Under the pieces are notes generated by a model. It made no database searches. It was not told the DNA's origin and saw only the letters and a list, made by a program, of their open reading frames with translations. The position numbers and the translations under genes are program-made. Shown piece by piece: positions 17,055 to 26,119 of a stretch of DNA of 34,384 nt. Source of the DNA: Caccovicinus sp964425595. GTDB taxonomy: Bacteria > Bacillota > Clostridia > Lachnospirales > Lachnospiraceae. Numbering within the stretch: position 1 is the first letter of the stretch; every line of letters starts with the position of its first letter. The stretch covers positions 1 to 34,384 of the forward strand of contig CAYRMW010000021.1 of NCBI GenBank assembly GCA_964425595.1, read 5' to 3'.

Positions 17055-17717
17055 TCACCCGCCCGAACCTTTTGTAAAATTCAGCGGATCCTCGCCCAGT
17101 TTGATCTCCAGCGCGTTCCGGATCATCTCCACGCACCGCTCGATTCCCCATGCGGCGCTGTTCAGCGTGAGGTCATAATTCACCGGATCGTTCCAGCGTC
17201 TCCCGCCGGTGTAATACCGATAATATTCTGCCCGGTACTTATCCGTTTTTGCGATCAGACTATGTGCCTCCGTCTCCGTCACATCCATCCGCCGCATAAT
17301 GCGCTGTACGCAAAATTCTCTCGGCGCTTCAATATAAACGCGCAGGACATTGCTGCAGTCGCGCAGGACGTAATCCGCACATTTCCCCACAATGATGCAG
17401 CTCTCCGTCTGCGCCAGTTCGCGTATGATCAATTCCTGAAACTGGAAAAGCCGGTCATCCGAGGTAAATTTCTCAATCTGCGGCCGCGGCGTCATCCGTT
17501 TCTGCAAGGCGGAAAGCTGCTGCAGGAGATAACGCTTCCGAAGTTTTTCATCCACCTGGACAAAATCATACTCATCCCTTCCGCTGTACTGTGCCGCCAG
17601 GGTCAGGATCCGGTTCTCATAGCTGTGAATATTCAGCTCGTCCGCAAGGCGGGAGGCCACTTCCCTTCCCCCGCTGCCGAATCCCCTGGCAATGGTAACG
17701 ACATAGGTTTTCTTCAT
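17055..17717 (-). CDS. Cytidylate kinase-like family protein
   Basis: This roughly 220-residue P-loop protein resembles cytidylate kinase. It has the N-terminal nucleotide-binding loop TIARGFGSGGREVASRLA, a central VGKCADYVL segment and basic lid-like residues (RIMRRMD). True Cmk uses a GPAGAGKST-type loop and is usually fused or adjacent to ribosomal gene rpsA; here the loop is the shorter FGSGGR form of the cytidylate kinase-like family common in Clostridia, whose substrate is not established. It is 28 bp past the amidohydrolase gene and is the last of the transporter operon. Two starts are possible: ATG at 17717 with GGGGGA 7 nt upstream (chosen) or ATG at 17732 with AAGGA at short spacing. 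Sequence further upstream in this frame is Arg-rich and is the shadow of the previous gene. Confidence 0.75.
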   Translation of the reverse strand: MKKTYVVTIARGFGSGGREVASRLADELNIHSYENRILTLAAQYSGRDEYDFVQVDEKLRKRYLLQQLSALQKRMTPRPQIEKFTSDDRLFQFQELIIRELAQTESCIIVGKCADYVLRDCSNVLRVYIEAPREFCVQRIMRRMDVTETEAHSLIAKTDKYRAEYYRYYTGGRRWNDPVNYDLTLNSAAWGIERCVEMIRNALEIKLGEDPLNFTKGSGG

Positions 17718-17745
17718 CAAACTGTCCCCCATCTTTCCTTCCGTT

Positions 17746-19200
17746 CTACCCGATCTGACTGATCGCCGCCGGCATGATCCCATCGGGGATCGGAATGTAA
17801 TCCTGCCCCTCCATCGCCTCCTGAAAAGCCGCCTTCGCCTGCGCGATCTTCTCCGGCTCCTCAAACAGACTGATCGCCGCCAGAGCGATCGCCTTTCCGG
17901 CAAACAGCATTCCCTTGTGCGCGATCGAAGACTTCCCCTGGGATACCACCTGCCAGCTGTGCCCCGGGGTTCCCGGCGCCCATGTTGCGGTATAGATCTG
18001 CGCAGTCGGGCACATCCAGCTTACATCCCCGACATCCGTGGAGCCTCCCATGGATCCCACCCGGTGGACCGTCTCATAAGGAACCAGAAAATCATACAGG
18101 CTTCGGGAACGGTTCTCTTTCAGGAACGCAATATTTTCCGCGATCATATGGTCCGCGATCATATGCTCATACTTGCTGTCAGAACCCGGCGGCGCTGTCC
18201 TGGTGTATGCCTCGGCAAGCTGATATTCCTCCTGCGTATATTCCGGCACTCCCGCCAGCTGCATCGCCTCCCAAAGCACCTCCTCCAGGACGCGGTTCGA
18301 CTCCATATTCGCGCAGGATTTGATCAGACGGTGCTCCTCGGTCGTCTCGGTCATGATCGCCGCCCCCTCTGCCAGCTTATGTACTCTCTGCATCAGCTCA
18401 TAGGCTTGTCCCACCTTGGGCGCGCGGATCAGATAGATGGCTTTGGCCTGGCTCTGCACCACGTTCGGCGAGTACCCACCCCCGTCGATCACCGCATAGT
18501 GTACCCTGGCCGCATCAATCATATGCTCACGGAGGAAATTGCATCCTACATTCATCATCTCCAGGGCATCCAGCGCGCTGCGTCCCATCTCCGGGCACCC
18601 TGCCGCATGCGCGCTGGTCCCGCGGAAAGTGTAGAGCAGCTGAAAATTCGCCAGGGAACTGTCCTTCATGACTTCATTTACCGTGGAAGGATGCCAGGTC
18701 AGCGCAAAATCCAGGTCGCGGAAAGCGCCCCCTCTCGCCATAAACGCCTTGCCCGAGCCGCCCTCCTCGCCGGGGCAGCCGTAATAAATTACCGTACCCT
18801 TATGCCCCGCCTCAAGATACCGCTTAATGGCCAGAGCTGCCGCTACTGATCCTGCCCCCAGAAGATTATGCCCGCAGCCATGCCCGCAGCCGCCCCCCTG
18901 CCTCGGGCGCTCCTCCAGCACCCCGGACTCCTGGCTCATATCCGACAAAGCATCAAATTCCCCCAGGATACCTGCCCTGGGGCTGCCGCTGCCGAATTCC
19001 GCGGTAAATGCGGTCTTCACGCCGAAAGCCTCTCGTGTGATCGTAAAACCTTCTTTTTCCAGAAAACGGATCAGCGCTTCCTCCGACTGAAACTCCGTAA
19101 ACGCGGTCTCCGCGTAATCCCAGATCTCATCACTCAGCGCGCACAGTTCCTCTGCTTTTTCCTCGATCGCTTTCAGGTATATCTTGTACTCTGCTTTCAT
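17746..19200 (-). CDS. M20D-family amidohydrolase (AbgB-like)
   Basis: This 484-residue zinc hydrolase is of the M20D group, nearest in layout and length to the AbgB subunit of p-aminobenzoyl-glutamate hydrolase. Seen are GGGCGHGCGHNLLG (metal and active site, about residue 120), GCPGEEGGSGK (catalytic Glu pair), a lid domain with GTSAHAA, and the C-terminal GSTDVGDVSW. The gene starts with an ATGA overlap of the preceding M20 gene and has GGAGGAG as ribosome binding site. An AbgA partner and AbgT transporter are absent; instead it follows a peptide-class ABC transporter. It therefore probably cleaves an imported N-acyl or aminobenzoyl amino acid or dipeptide. The exact substrate is unknown. 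Confidence 0.85.
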   Translation of the reverse strand: MKAEYKIYLKAIEEKAEELCALSDEIWDYAETAFTEFQSEEALIRFLEKEGFTITREAFGVKTAFTAEFGSGSPRAGILGEFDALSDMSQESGVLEERPRQGGGCGHGCGHNLLGAGSVAAALAIKRYLEAGHKGTVIYYGCPGEEGGSGKAFMARGGAFRDLDFALTWHPSTVNEVMKDSSLANFQLLYTFRGTSAHAAGCPEMGRSALDALEMMNVGCNFLREHMIDAARVHYAVIDGGGYSPNVVQSQAKAIYLIRAPKVGQAYELMQRVHKLAEGAAIMTETTEEHRLIKSCANMESNRVLEEVLWEAMQLAGVPEYTQEEYQLAEAYTRTAPPGSDSKYEHMIADHMIAENIAFLKENRSRSLYDFLVPYETVHRVGSMGGSTDVGDVSWMCPTAQIYTATWAPGTPGHSWQVVSQGKSSIAHKGMLFAGKAIALAAISLFEEPEKIAQAKAAFQEAMEGQDYIPIPDGIMPAAISQIG

Positions 19201-20378
19201 CTGCTCTCCTCCGCCAAATCCGCTTCTCCTGTTTCTTCCAACTGAAAATAATGCAGCACACTTGCAAACGCCACCTGGTATCCGGCACGCAGCGAGGACC
19301 GGAGCACATATTCCTGGCGCGTGTGCGCCCCGTCTCCGATATAGGCCCCGTAGCAGACACTGGGGATCCCCAGGGAAAGCGGGATGTTGCAGTCTGTGGA
19401 TCCGGGCCCTAAACGCGGCTCCTTCCCGTACGCGGACCGGATGATCGCTGCGCCGCGCCCAATCATCTCGTTGCGCCTCTTCTCCTGGCCCTCATCCAGA
19501 TCTTCACATGGACGGCTGCCCACAAGCTCAACCGAAACCGACACGCCCTGCTCTTCATGGGCGGCAAAGATATCCGCAAATTTCTCCTTCATATAAAGAA
19601 GCCCGTCCCACCTATCCGACCGGTATTCACAAAGCATCGACGCCTCCTGGGCAATGCTGTTTACCGATGTCCCGCCTTCTATGGTCCCCACATTATAGGT
19701 GGTCTTTCCCTCCTTCGGCACCGAAATCCCATAAATATCCTGGATGATGGCCGCGAGCTTTGCGATCGCATTGGCATTGCCGAAGCGCCCGTAGGAATGA
19801 CCGCCTTCGGTCTTCACGGTAACGCGGAACCGTTCTGAACCGACCGCACAGTTAACGATCCCCTCCATGGTCCCATCCAGACTGATAAACTCCTTTATCC
19901 GCCCCGCATAGGCCTGGCAGATGGCCCTGGAACCCTTCAGGTTGCCCATCCCCTCCTCGCCGGTATTGCAGACGAAAAGGACGCCGCCTTCCTTTGGCCT
20001 GAGACCGGATTCGGTCACATATTTTGCCGCCATCATCAAAGCGGCCAGATTGGCCGTGTCATCCCCAATCCCCGGACAGAAGATCTGATCCCCCGCCACC
20101 CGGAGGGGAAGCGGTTCTGTGTCCGGGAACACCACGTCCATATGCGCCATGATCACGACGACCGGACTGTCCTCCTCCACCCGGCAGGGATAAATCACAT
20201 TCATCGCCGAATCCGTATATACGCCTTTTGCTCCCATTCCAATCAGCCAGTCCCGGCAAAACGCCATCCGTTTTTCCTCATGATTGGAGGGCGCCGGGAT
20301 CTGCGCCAGCTCCGTCAGCAGGGAATACGCTTCCTCCTCATGCGCCGCAATATATGCGGAAATCTGTTGATCAAGCAT
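19197..20378 (-). CDS. M20-family metallopeptidase (PepT-like)
   Basis: This 393-residue M20 peptidase has H79 and D81 (MAHMDVV), the bridging Asp in GIGDDTAN (105-107 region), the catalytic Glu pair E141/E142 (NTGEEGMGN), a dimerisation domain around SVNSIAQEASM, and a late metal His in AHTRQEY. It most resembles tripeptidase or dipeptidase members of M20. No signal peptide is seen, so it would act in the cytoplasm on peptides taken up by the adjacent transporter. ATG follows AGGAGG by 7 nt and overlaps the end of the preceding ATPase gene by 8 nt; its own stop overlaps the next start (ATGA). Substrate preference cannot be told. Confidence 0.87.
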   Translation of the reverse strand: MLDQQISAYIAAHEEEAYSLLTELAQIPAPSNHEEKRMAFCRDWLIGMGAKGVYTDSAMNVIYPCRVEEDSPVVVIMAHMDVVFPDTEPLPLRVAGDQIFCPGIGDDTANLAALMMAAKYVTESGLRPKEGGVLFVCNTGEEGMGNLKGSRAICQAYAGRIKEFISLDGTMEGIVNCAVGSERFRVTVKTEGGHSYGRFGNANAIAKLAAIIQDIYGISVPKEGKTTYNVGTIEGGTSVNSIAQEASMLCEYRSDRWDGLLYMKEKFADIFAAHEEQGVSVSVELVGSRPCEDLDEGQEKRRNEMIGRGAAIIRSAYGKEPRLGPGSTDCNIPLSLGIPSVCYGAYIGDGAHTRQEYVLRSSLRAGYQVAFASVLHYFQLEETGEADLAEESR

Positions 20379-21381
20379 ACTTTTCCTCCTGTTTCCTTTC
20401 TTTTTTCACCCTGAAGCAGGCAACCCGGTGACCGGGACACACTTCCTGTACAACCGGCGTTTTCAGGCTGCACTCCTCCTCTGCATAGGGACAGCGGGTA
20501 TGAAACACACAGCCCGACGGCGGATTTAGCGGTGAAGGGAACTCTCCCTTCAGCATGATCCGCTCTTTTTTCCTGTGAGGATCCGGATTCGGCACCGACG
20601 ATAAGAGGGCCTTGGCATAGGGATGAAGGGTATGTGAAAACAGCTCCTCCGTCTCCGCCTCCTCTACGAGATGGCCCAGATACATCACTCCGACGCGATC
20701 CGATACATACTTGACTACGCTCATGTCATGAGCGATAAAAAGAAAGGACAGCTGATCTTTCTCCCGAAGATCCTGCAAAAGATTAATGATCTGCGCCTGG
20801 ATCGATACATCCAGAGCCGACACCGGCTCATCACAGATGATCACCTTGGGATTAAGGATCAGCGCTCTGGCCAGTCCTACCCTCTGCCGCTGTCCTCCCG
20901 AAAATTCATGCGGATAACGGTAAAAATGCTCCGGACGAAGGCCTACCTTCCCCATGATCTCCATGGCCAGATCCAGACGTTCCGCCTTTGTCCCAAGATG
21001 ATGGATCTTCAGCGCTTCCATCAGGATATCGCCCACCCGCTGTCTGGGATCAAGAGACGTGTAGGGATCCTGGAAAACCATCTGCACATTCCGCCGAAGC
21101 TGCGTCAGCTCGCTGCGTTTCTTTCCCGTAATATCCTCGCCCAGTACACGGATCTTGCCGTCCGTCGGCTCAGTGAGACGGATCAATGTCCGTCCCAGGG
21201 TGCTTTTTCCGCACCCGGTCTCCCCCACCAGTCCGTAAATCTCCCCTTCATAGATGGAGATATCGACGTCATCGACGGCCTTCACCTGTTTTTTTGCTTT
21301 TCCCAATCCTGAATGTACCGGAAAATATTTCCGTACATGCTCTCCCTGGAGAACTATCCTCCGCTCTGTGTTCCGTTCCAT
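20371..21381 (-). CDS. Peptide ABC transporter ATPase (DppF/OppF type)
   Basis: This 336-residue ATPase is the second of the pair driving the transporter. Walker A is GETGCGKST, the Q loop MVFQDPYTSL, the signature FSGGQRQRVGLARAL, Walker B VIICDEPVSALD and the switch His in FIAHDMSVV. The C terminus carries the oligopeptide-transporter extension with cysteines (VFHTRCPYAEEEC and VCPGHRVAC), which in some DppF/OppF proteins binds an Fe-S cluster. The ATG follows GAGGAAGAG. The gene is 21 bp after its sister ATPase and overlaps the next peptidase gene. Confidence 0.93.
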   Translation of the reverse strand: MERNTERRIVLQGEHVRKYFPVHSGLGKAKKQVKAVDDVDISIYEGEIYGLVGETGCGKSTLGRTLIRLTEPTDGKIRVLGEDITGKKRSELTQLRRNVQMVFQDPYTSLDPRQRVGDILMEALKIHHLGTKAERLDLAMEIMGKVGLRPEHFYRYPHEFSGGQRQRVGLARALILNPKVIICDEPVSALDVSIQAQIINLLQDLREKDQLSFLFIAHDMSVVKYVSDRVGVMYLGHLVEEAETEELFSHTLHPYAKALLSSVPNPDPHRKKERIMLKGEFPSPLNPPSGCVFHTRCPYAEEECSLKTPVVQEVCPGHRVACFRVKKERKQEEKYA

Positions 21382-21402
21382 GCTCTCTTCCTCCTCGTCC
21401 GG

Positions 21403-22392
21403 TCAGGAAAGCAGGCCGCTTTCTGTATCGGCCAGGTGACACCTTACTTTCTGTGTATCATTCAGTACCCGCAATCCGGGCATTGTCCTGCGGCATATAT
21501 CCTGAGCATACGGGCAGCGCGGCGCAAACCGGCATCCCTCTGGGATCTGGTTCAGCAGCGGCACCGTGCCTTTGATCTGATGAAGACGTCTGCCCTTTGG
21601 GCCATCCAGTCTCGGAATACTGGCCATCAGCCCGCGGGTGTAGGGGTGCGCCGGCCGGTCAAAAATATCCTCCACCATCCCCTCCTCCACGATCTGCCCA
21701 AGGTACATCACGACCACCCGTCTGCAGGTTTCGGCAACCACTGCCAGATCGTGCGTGATCAGCATCACGCCCATATCCAGTTTCCGGTTCATTTCCACGA
21801 TCAGATCCATGATCTGAGCCTGGATCGTCACATCCAGCGCGGTGGTCGGTTCATCCGCGATCAGGACCTGCGGGCTGCAGGCCAGCGCAACCGCGATCAT
21901 TACCCGCTGCCGCATTCCTCCGGATAATTCAAATGGATACTGGTAAAACCGCCGTTCAGGATCCGGTATCCCCACCAGCCGCAGCATCTCCACGGCCCGC
22001 TCCTTTGCCTGGCTCTTCGTTATCTTCTGATGTATCCGCAGGGATTCCATGATCTGATTCCCGGCCGTAAACACCGGATTCAGGGAACTTAAGGCATCCT
22101 GAAATACCATGGATATCTTCTCTCCCCGGATCTCCTGCATCTCCTTTTCGGACAGCGTAAACAGATCTTTTCCCATCAGCCGCACCTGCCCGCTGTAACG
22201 CACCAGGCTCTTTTCATTATACAGGCGCAGAATCGACTGTGAAGTTACGCTTTTTCCGCATCCGGATTCGCCGACAATCCCCAACATCTCTCCCTGGTAC
22301 ACGTCAAAGGATACGCCGTCGATGGCTTTCAGAAAACCGTTTTCTGTCTTAAACTGCGTGCACAGTTCTTCTACTTCCAGGATCTTTTCCAT
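21403..22392 (-). CDS. Peptide ABC transporter ATPase (DppD/OppD type)
   Basis: This 329-residue ATPase has Walker A GESGCGKSV, Q loop MVFQDALSSLNP, signature LSGGMRQRVMIAVAL, Walker B VLIADEPTTALDV and His switch LITHDLAVV. The C-terminal oligopeptide-transporter extension contains GCRFAPRCPYAQDIC. It pairs with the DppF-type protein to form the ABC dimer beneath the two permeases. It is 21 bp after the DppC-type permease gene and has AAAGGAGA before the ATG. Confidence 0.93.
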   Translation of the reverse strand: MEKILEVEELCTQFKTENGFLKAIDGVSFDVYQGEMLGIVGESGCGKSVTSQSILRLYNEKSLVRYSGQVRLMGKDLFTLSEKEMQEIRGEKISMVFQDALSSLNPVFTAGNQIMESLRIHQKITKSQAKERAVEMLRLVGIPDPERRFYQYPFELSGGMRQRVMIAVALACSPQVLIADEPTTALDVTIQAQIMDLIVEMNRKLDMGVMLITHDLAVVAETCRRVVVMYLGQIVEEGMVEDIFDRPAHPYTRGLMASIPRLDGPKGRRLHQIKGTVPLLNQIPEGCRFAPRCPYAQDICRRTMPGLRVLNDTQKVRCHLADTESGLLS

Positions 22393-22413
22393 TGCAGGTC
22401 TCCTTTCCGGCGA

Positions 22414-23316
22414 TCAATTACTTGTGGGATCAAGAAAATCCCGGATACCGTCGCCCAGCAGGTTGAGTCCCAGCACCGTCACTGCGGTGAAGCAGCCCGG
22501 GAATACCACCATCCACCAGGCATTGTAAATCACGCCTTTGCCCTCATTGAGGATGTTGCCCCAGCTTGGCGCCGGTGCAGGAACCCCCGCCCCGAGGAAG
22601 CTTAACGCGGCTTCCGTAATGATCGATGAGGCAAAGACAAACGTCACCTGTACGATCAGCGGCGAAAGGATATTCGGAGCAATATGTCCCCAGATGATCC
22701 TGCTTTTTTTCGCCCCAAGACACTGCATCGCCTCCACATAGGTCTGCTCCTTGACCACCAGTGCCTGACCGCGGGAAAGCCTGGCCATGTTCGGCACATT
22801 AACGATCACCAGGCTGATGATCACATTTTTGATGTCTGCTCCCAGCACCGTCATCAGCGTAATGGCCAGAAGCGTACTGGGGATCGCCTTAAGTCCATCG
22901 CAGATACGCATCAACACATTGTCCGCCACCTTGCTGGTGCTGGCGTAAAGCCCGATGATCATGCCCAAACAGCCGGATACGATCCCCACCGTAAAGCCAA
23001 CGGTCAGCGAGATCCTCGCGCCATAAAGTACCCTGGCAAATACATCTCTTCCCATAGAATCGGTCCCGAACCAATGCTGCGCGCTGCAGCCCTGCAAGCG
23101 GTTTACCGTATCCAGGGCCAGCGGATCATAGCGGCAGATGACCGGCGCAAATACCGCCAGCAGGATCATCACCGCCACGACCAGGAGACCGAACACGGAC
23201 GCACGGTTTTTTGTAAACTTTCGGATCCGTATCCGCCGCTGCTCTGCAGCCAGCTTTTTCTTTAATTCGCTCAGATCCACCGCCTCATCATCTGCCTGCA
23301 GCGTCTCCTTTTCCAT
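22414..23316 (-). CDS. Peptide ABC transporter permease (DppC/OppC type)
   Basis: This roughly 300-residue inner-membrane permease has an N-terminal cytoplasmic helix, TM1 (SVFGLLVVAVMILLAVFAPVI), then the five-helix BPD_transp_1 core with the EAA coupling loop (EAMQCLGAKKSRIIWGHIAPN). The ATG at 23316 is preceded by AAGGAAGGA; a GTG six codons upstream (23334) has a poorer site. It forms the translocation channel with the DppB-type permease. Confidence 0.93.
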   Translation of the reverse strand: MEKETLQADDEAVDLSELKKKLAAEQRRIRIRKFTKNRASVFGLLVVAVMILLAVFAPVICRYDPLALDTVNRLQGCSAQHWFGTDSMGRDVFARVLYGARISLTVGFTVGIVSGCLGMIIGLYASTSKVADNVLMRICDGLKAIPSTLLAITLMTVLGADIKNVIISLVIVNVPNMARLSRGQALVVKEQTYVEAMQCLGAKKSRIIWGHIAPNILSPLIVQVTFVFASSIITEAALSFLGAGVPAPAPSWGNILNEGKGVIYNAWWMVVFPGCFTAVTVLGLNLLGDGIRDFLDPTSN

Positions 23317-23363
23317 GATTCCTTCCTTTAACACACCTTCACCTCATCTCCAATGCGCGTTCT

Positions 23364-24308
23364 TCAGCTGATTCGGACTCTCGGGTCTACGATCCCGTAT
23401 AAGATGTCGATCAACATATTCACCAGTACATTAAACACAGCAATCAGCAGCACAATGGCCTGGATGACGTAATAATCCCGCCGTCCAATCGAGTTGACCA
23501 TCAGCTGGCCAAGGCCGGGGATGGCAAACAGGCTTTCCACTACCGCCGCGCCGGAAAGCGACTGCACGATGCTCTGGCCGAAAACGGTAACCAGCGTGAC
23601 CAGCGTATTTTTCAGCGCGTGCTTACCCAGGATCGCCCTTTCCCTGACGCCCTTGGCTTTTGCCATCTTAATGTAATCGCTTCCCAGCACTTCCAGCATG
23701 GTTGCCCTGGTCATACGCATCATCAGTGCGGCATTCATAAATCCCAGGGCAATCGCCGGGAGCGTCAGCGAACGGATATGCGCCACAAAGCCATCGCTGA
23801 TCTCTTTATAGCCGGATACAGGGAACCAGCGGAGCTTCACGCCAAACAGCAGCATCAGGAAGAGGCCGAGCAGGAAGCTGGGAACGGAGATCCCGGCGAG
23901 AGACACCACGGTTACCGCATGATCTGCCGCCGCATCCTTCTTTCTTGCCGCGATGATCCCAAGCGGCACGGCGATGCAGGCTGCGATCAGAAGGGAATAG
24001 CAGGTAAGGGAGATGGTCGGCCGGATATGGCTGCCGATCATGGATGCCACCGTCTCATGATTCGCCACACTATCGCCAAAATCACCGTGCAGCATATTGC
24101 CGATCCATACCAGATACTGTTCAGCCAGCGGCTTATCCAGCCCCATACGTTCCCGCAAAGCCGCAACATCTTCTTCTGTCGCCATATCGCCCAGCATCGC
24201 CATTGCCGGATCTCCCGGAACCATATGTACCAGAGAAAAGATCACGACAGAAACAATGATAAGCACAGGCAGGACAGAAAGTACTCGTTTAATGATAAAT
24301 CGTCTCAT
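23364..24308 (-). CDS. Peptide ABC transporter permease (DppB/OppB type)
   Basis: This 314-residue permease opens with the family's N-terminal TM helix (FIIKRVLSVLPVLIIVSVVIF) and the conserved VPGDPAMAMLG. The rest is a BPD_transp_1 core with EAA loop (EVLGSDYIKMAKAKGVRERAI) and the C-terminal motif DILYGIVDPRVRI typical of DppB/OppB/NikB. AGGAGGGACT precedes the ATG. It is the second gene of the transporter operon, 54 bp after the binding-protein gene. DppB, OppB and NikB are not separable by eye. Confidence 0.93.
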   Translation of the reverse strand: MRRFIIKRVLSVLPVLIIVSVVIFSLVHMVPGDPAMAMLGDMATEEDVAALRERMGLDKPLAEQYLVWIGNMLHGDFGDSVANHETVASMIGSHIRPTISLTCYSLLIAACIAVPLGIIAARKKDAAADHAVTVVSLAGISVPSFLLGLFLMLLFGVKLRWFPVSGYKEISDGFVAHIRSLTLPAIALGFMNAALMMRMTRATMLEVLGSDYIKMAKAKGVRERAILGKHALKNTLVTLVTVFGQSIVQSLSGAAVVESLFAIPGLGQLMVNSIGRRDYYVIQAIVLLIAVFNVLVNMLIDILYGIVDPRVRIS

Positions 24309-24362
24309 AGTCCCTCCTGTTCATCATCAATGGAAGATCTACCTGCCGTCCGGCGCCAGGTC

Positions 24363-25967
24363 TTATTCCTCAATAATTCCTGCGTTCCAGAACTTCGGTC
24401 CGCCACTGTACATGTTTACCCCTTCAAGATCTGCGTCCCATGCAAACATCCCCATATAATGCCCGGGGCAGATGATCGGCAGATACTCCCAGGAATACGC
24501 CTGAAGTTCTTCCCAGCATTCCTTCGCCTCATCCAAAGTGGAGGCCGAGGTCATCGCCGCGTAGAGTTGTGTCAGCGTTTCGTCATCCGACCAGCCTGGA
24601 TAGTCCTTTCCGTAATACAGCTTCAGAGAAGGTACGGGAACCTCCGCGAAGGTCGTAATATACATATCGTATAAACTGGAGTCCTGCCGGTAATCCGTCA
24701 GGGTCGCCCAGTCCACAATGATTAATTCAACCGGGATCCCGATTGCCTCAAGTTCTGACTGCAGCGCTACCGCCATCTGGTCCATATTGTTCAGCGTAGC
24801 CGCCAGGATGCGGAACGTCTCCCCCTGGTACCCGCCTTCTTCCAGGATCTCCATCGCCTTTTCCGGATCATTCTGGTTGTAGTATTCGCTGCCTGCATCC
24901 GTGTACCAAAAAGCCTGCCCCTCATCCATGTAGCAGGAACCCAGCTCATAACCGGCGCCGTAGCAGGCGGTCAGGATCTCATCGCAGTTGATTGCCGTAT
25001 TCACCGCCGTCCGGAAATACTGCTCGGCGGCGATTCCTTCTTTGTGGTTAAAGACCAGAGCCACACTTCCCATCTGGGTCCTGGATGTGGTCAGATCCTC
25101 ATTGGCTTCCAGTCTCGGATAATCATCATCCGTCACATTAAAAATACAGTCGTACTGTCCTGCCTCCAGGCCGGCGGTTGCGGTTGCCTGATCCGGTACG
25201 ATATCAAATTCCAGCACCCTGGTCGGCGCCGATTTGTAACCGGCCCATCCATCCATCGCTTCGCCCTCTGTACCATAGGGCACGTAATCATCAAAACGTT
25301 CGAACTTGATATACTGATCCTGGCGCCACTCCACAAACCGGTAAGGGCCGGTCCCGATATAATCGATCATGAATCCGTTGTCATCCTCATTTGCACAGGC
25401 CTCCGCCGTGGTGATCGCTGCCGGCTGCGCCGCCCCCGCGATCATAGCCGGAAGAAGGATCAGGGAGCTCTCCCCGACGATCTTCACCGTCAGATCGTCA
25501 ACCTTTTCAAACCGCGCGTCTCCCACCATCGTTTTTGCAGAACTGAAGCCTTCGATCCAGCGATTCATCGACGCGACTACATCATCCGCATCCATGATAC
25601 TACCATCATGGAATTTTACTCCGCTCCTCAAATAAAAGGTGATGGTCGTCCCGTCTTCGCTGACGGTATAGCTTTCACACAATTCCGGCACAGCTTCCGC
25701 ATTCCCGTCCAGTGTCACCAACTTCTCCCAGAGCGTCCCGTCGCACATCTGCCGCGAAATCAGACTGCTGTTCTTGTGAAGATCCAGGGACGGAGCCTGC
25801 TGCGTTACTGCAATATAAAGCGTATCGCGATAGACGGTCTCCGTACTTTCTCCTTCCGTCGACGCGGAAGTCACGGTACTGCTTTCCGCAGTGCTTCCAC
25901 CACATCCTGTCAGTCCCATCATGAGCGCCATCGACGCAGCTGCAACCTTTGCACATAGCTTCCTCAT
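24363..25967 (-). CDS. Peptide-class ABC transporter substrate-binding lipoprotein (SBP family 5)
   Basis: This 534-residue extracellular binding protein is of the DppA/OppA family. A lipoprotein signal (MRKLCAKVAAASMALMMGLTGC) puts the lipidated cysteine at C22, followed by a Ser/Thr-rich linker and the SBP_bac_5 fold. Family landmarks are VPELCESYTVSEDGTTITFYLRS, GTGPYRFVEW and the hinge region. The ATG at 25967 has AAAAGGAGGAG 7 nt upstream. The reading frame is open without a stop for another 42 codons, to an ATG at 26093 in the leader; that extension would block the signal peptide and runs through the leader terminator, so it is unlikely to be the main start. It is the first gene of the operon; the adjacent peptidases suggest peptides or acylated amino acids as ligand. 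Confidence 0.92.
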   Translation of the reverse strand: MRKLCAKVAAASMALMMGLTGCGGSTAESSTVTSASTEGESTETVYRDTLYIAVTQQAPSLDLHKNSSLISRQMCDGTLWEKLVTLDGNAEAVPELCESYTVSEDGTTITFYLRSGVKFHDGSIMDADDVVASMNRWIEGFSSAKTMVGDARFEKVDDLTVKIVGESSLILLPAMIAGAAQPAAITTAEACANEDDNGFMIDYIGTGPYRFVEWRQDQYIKFERFDDYVPYGTEGEAMDGWAGYKSAPTRVLEFDIVPDQATATAGLEAGQYDCIFNVTDDDYPRLEANEDLTTSRTQMGSVALVFNHKEGIAAEQYFRTAVNTAINCDEILTACYGAGYELGSCYMDEGQAFWYTDAGSEYYNQNDPEKAMEILEEGGYQGETFRILAATLNNMDQMAVALQSELEAIGIPVELIIVDWATLTDYRQDSSLYDMYITTFAEVPVPSLKLYYGKDYPGWSDDETLTQLYAAMTSASTLDEAKECWEELQAYSWEYLPIICPGHYMGMFAWDADLEGVNMYSGGPKFWNAGIIEE

Positions 25968-26003
25968 AACATCTCCTCCTTTTCCTGACTGCGGCCAAAT
26001 CCG

Positions 26004-26030
26004 GCAAGACGCGTCACCGGCGCGTCTTGC
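26004..26030 (-). repeat. 10-bp stem-loop in the transporter leader
   Basis: GCAAGACGCG (26004-26013) and CGCGTCTTGC (26021-26030) are perfectly complementary around a 7-nt loop. It lies between the leader terminator and the ribosome binding site. It repeats the AAGACG/CGTCTT core of the terminator stem, so the two hairpins could exchange strands. Confidence 0.8.
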
Positions 26031-26042
26031 TGGATACTTCGT

Positions 26043-26084
26043 AAAAAAAAGACGCACGCCATTTCCCAACCATGCGTACGTCTT
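26043..26084 (-). terminator. Intrinsic terminator inside the transporter operon leader (candidate attenuator)
   Basis: On the minus strand AAGACGTACGC (26074-26084) pairs with GCGTGCGTCTT (26049-26059) over 11 bp with one G-U pair, followed by an eight-T run. It starts about 30 nt after the predicted transcription start and ends about 75 bp before the first gene, so it would end transcripts before the operon unless overridden. Confidence 0.8.
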
Positions 26085-26119
26085 TGTCTGCATCGGCCAA
26101 CCGCCTTGATTTGACCTCG

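Noticed and set aside
17055..17903. Arg-rich N-terminal extension of the cytidylate-kinase-like protein
   Set aside because: It overlaps the 3' end of the amidohydrolase gene in another frame; good starts exist at 17732 and 17717.
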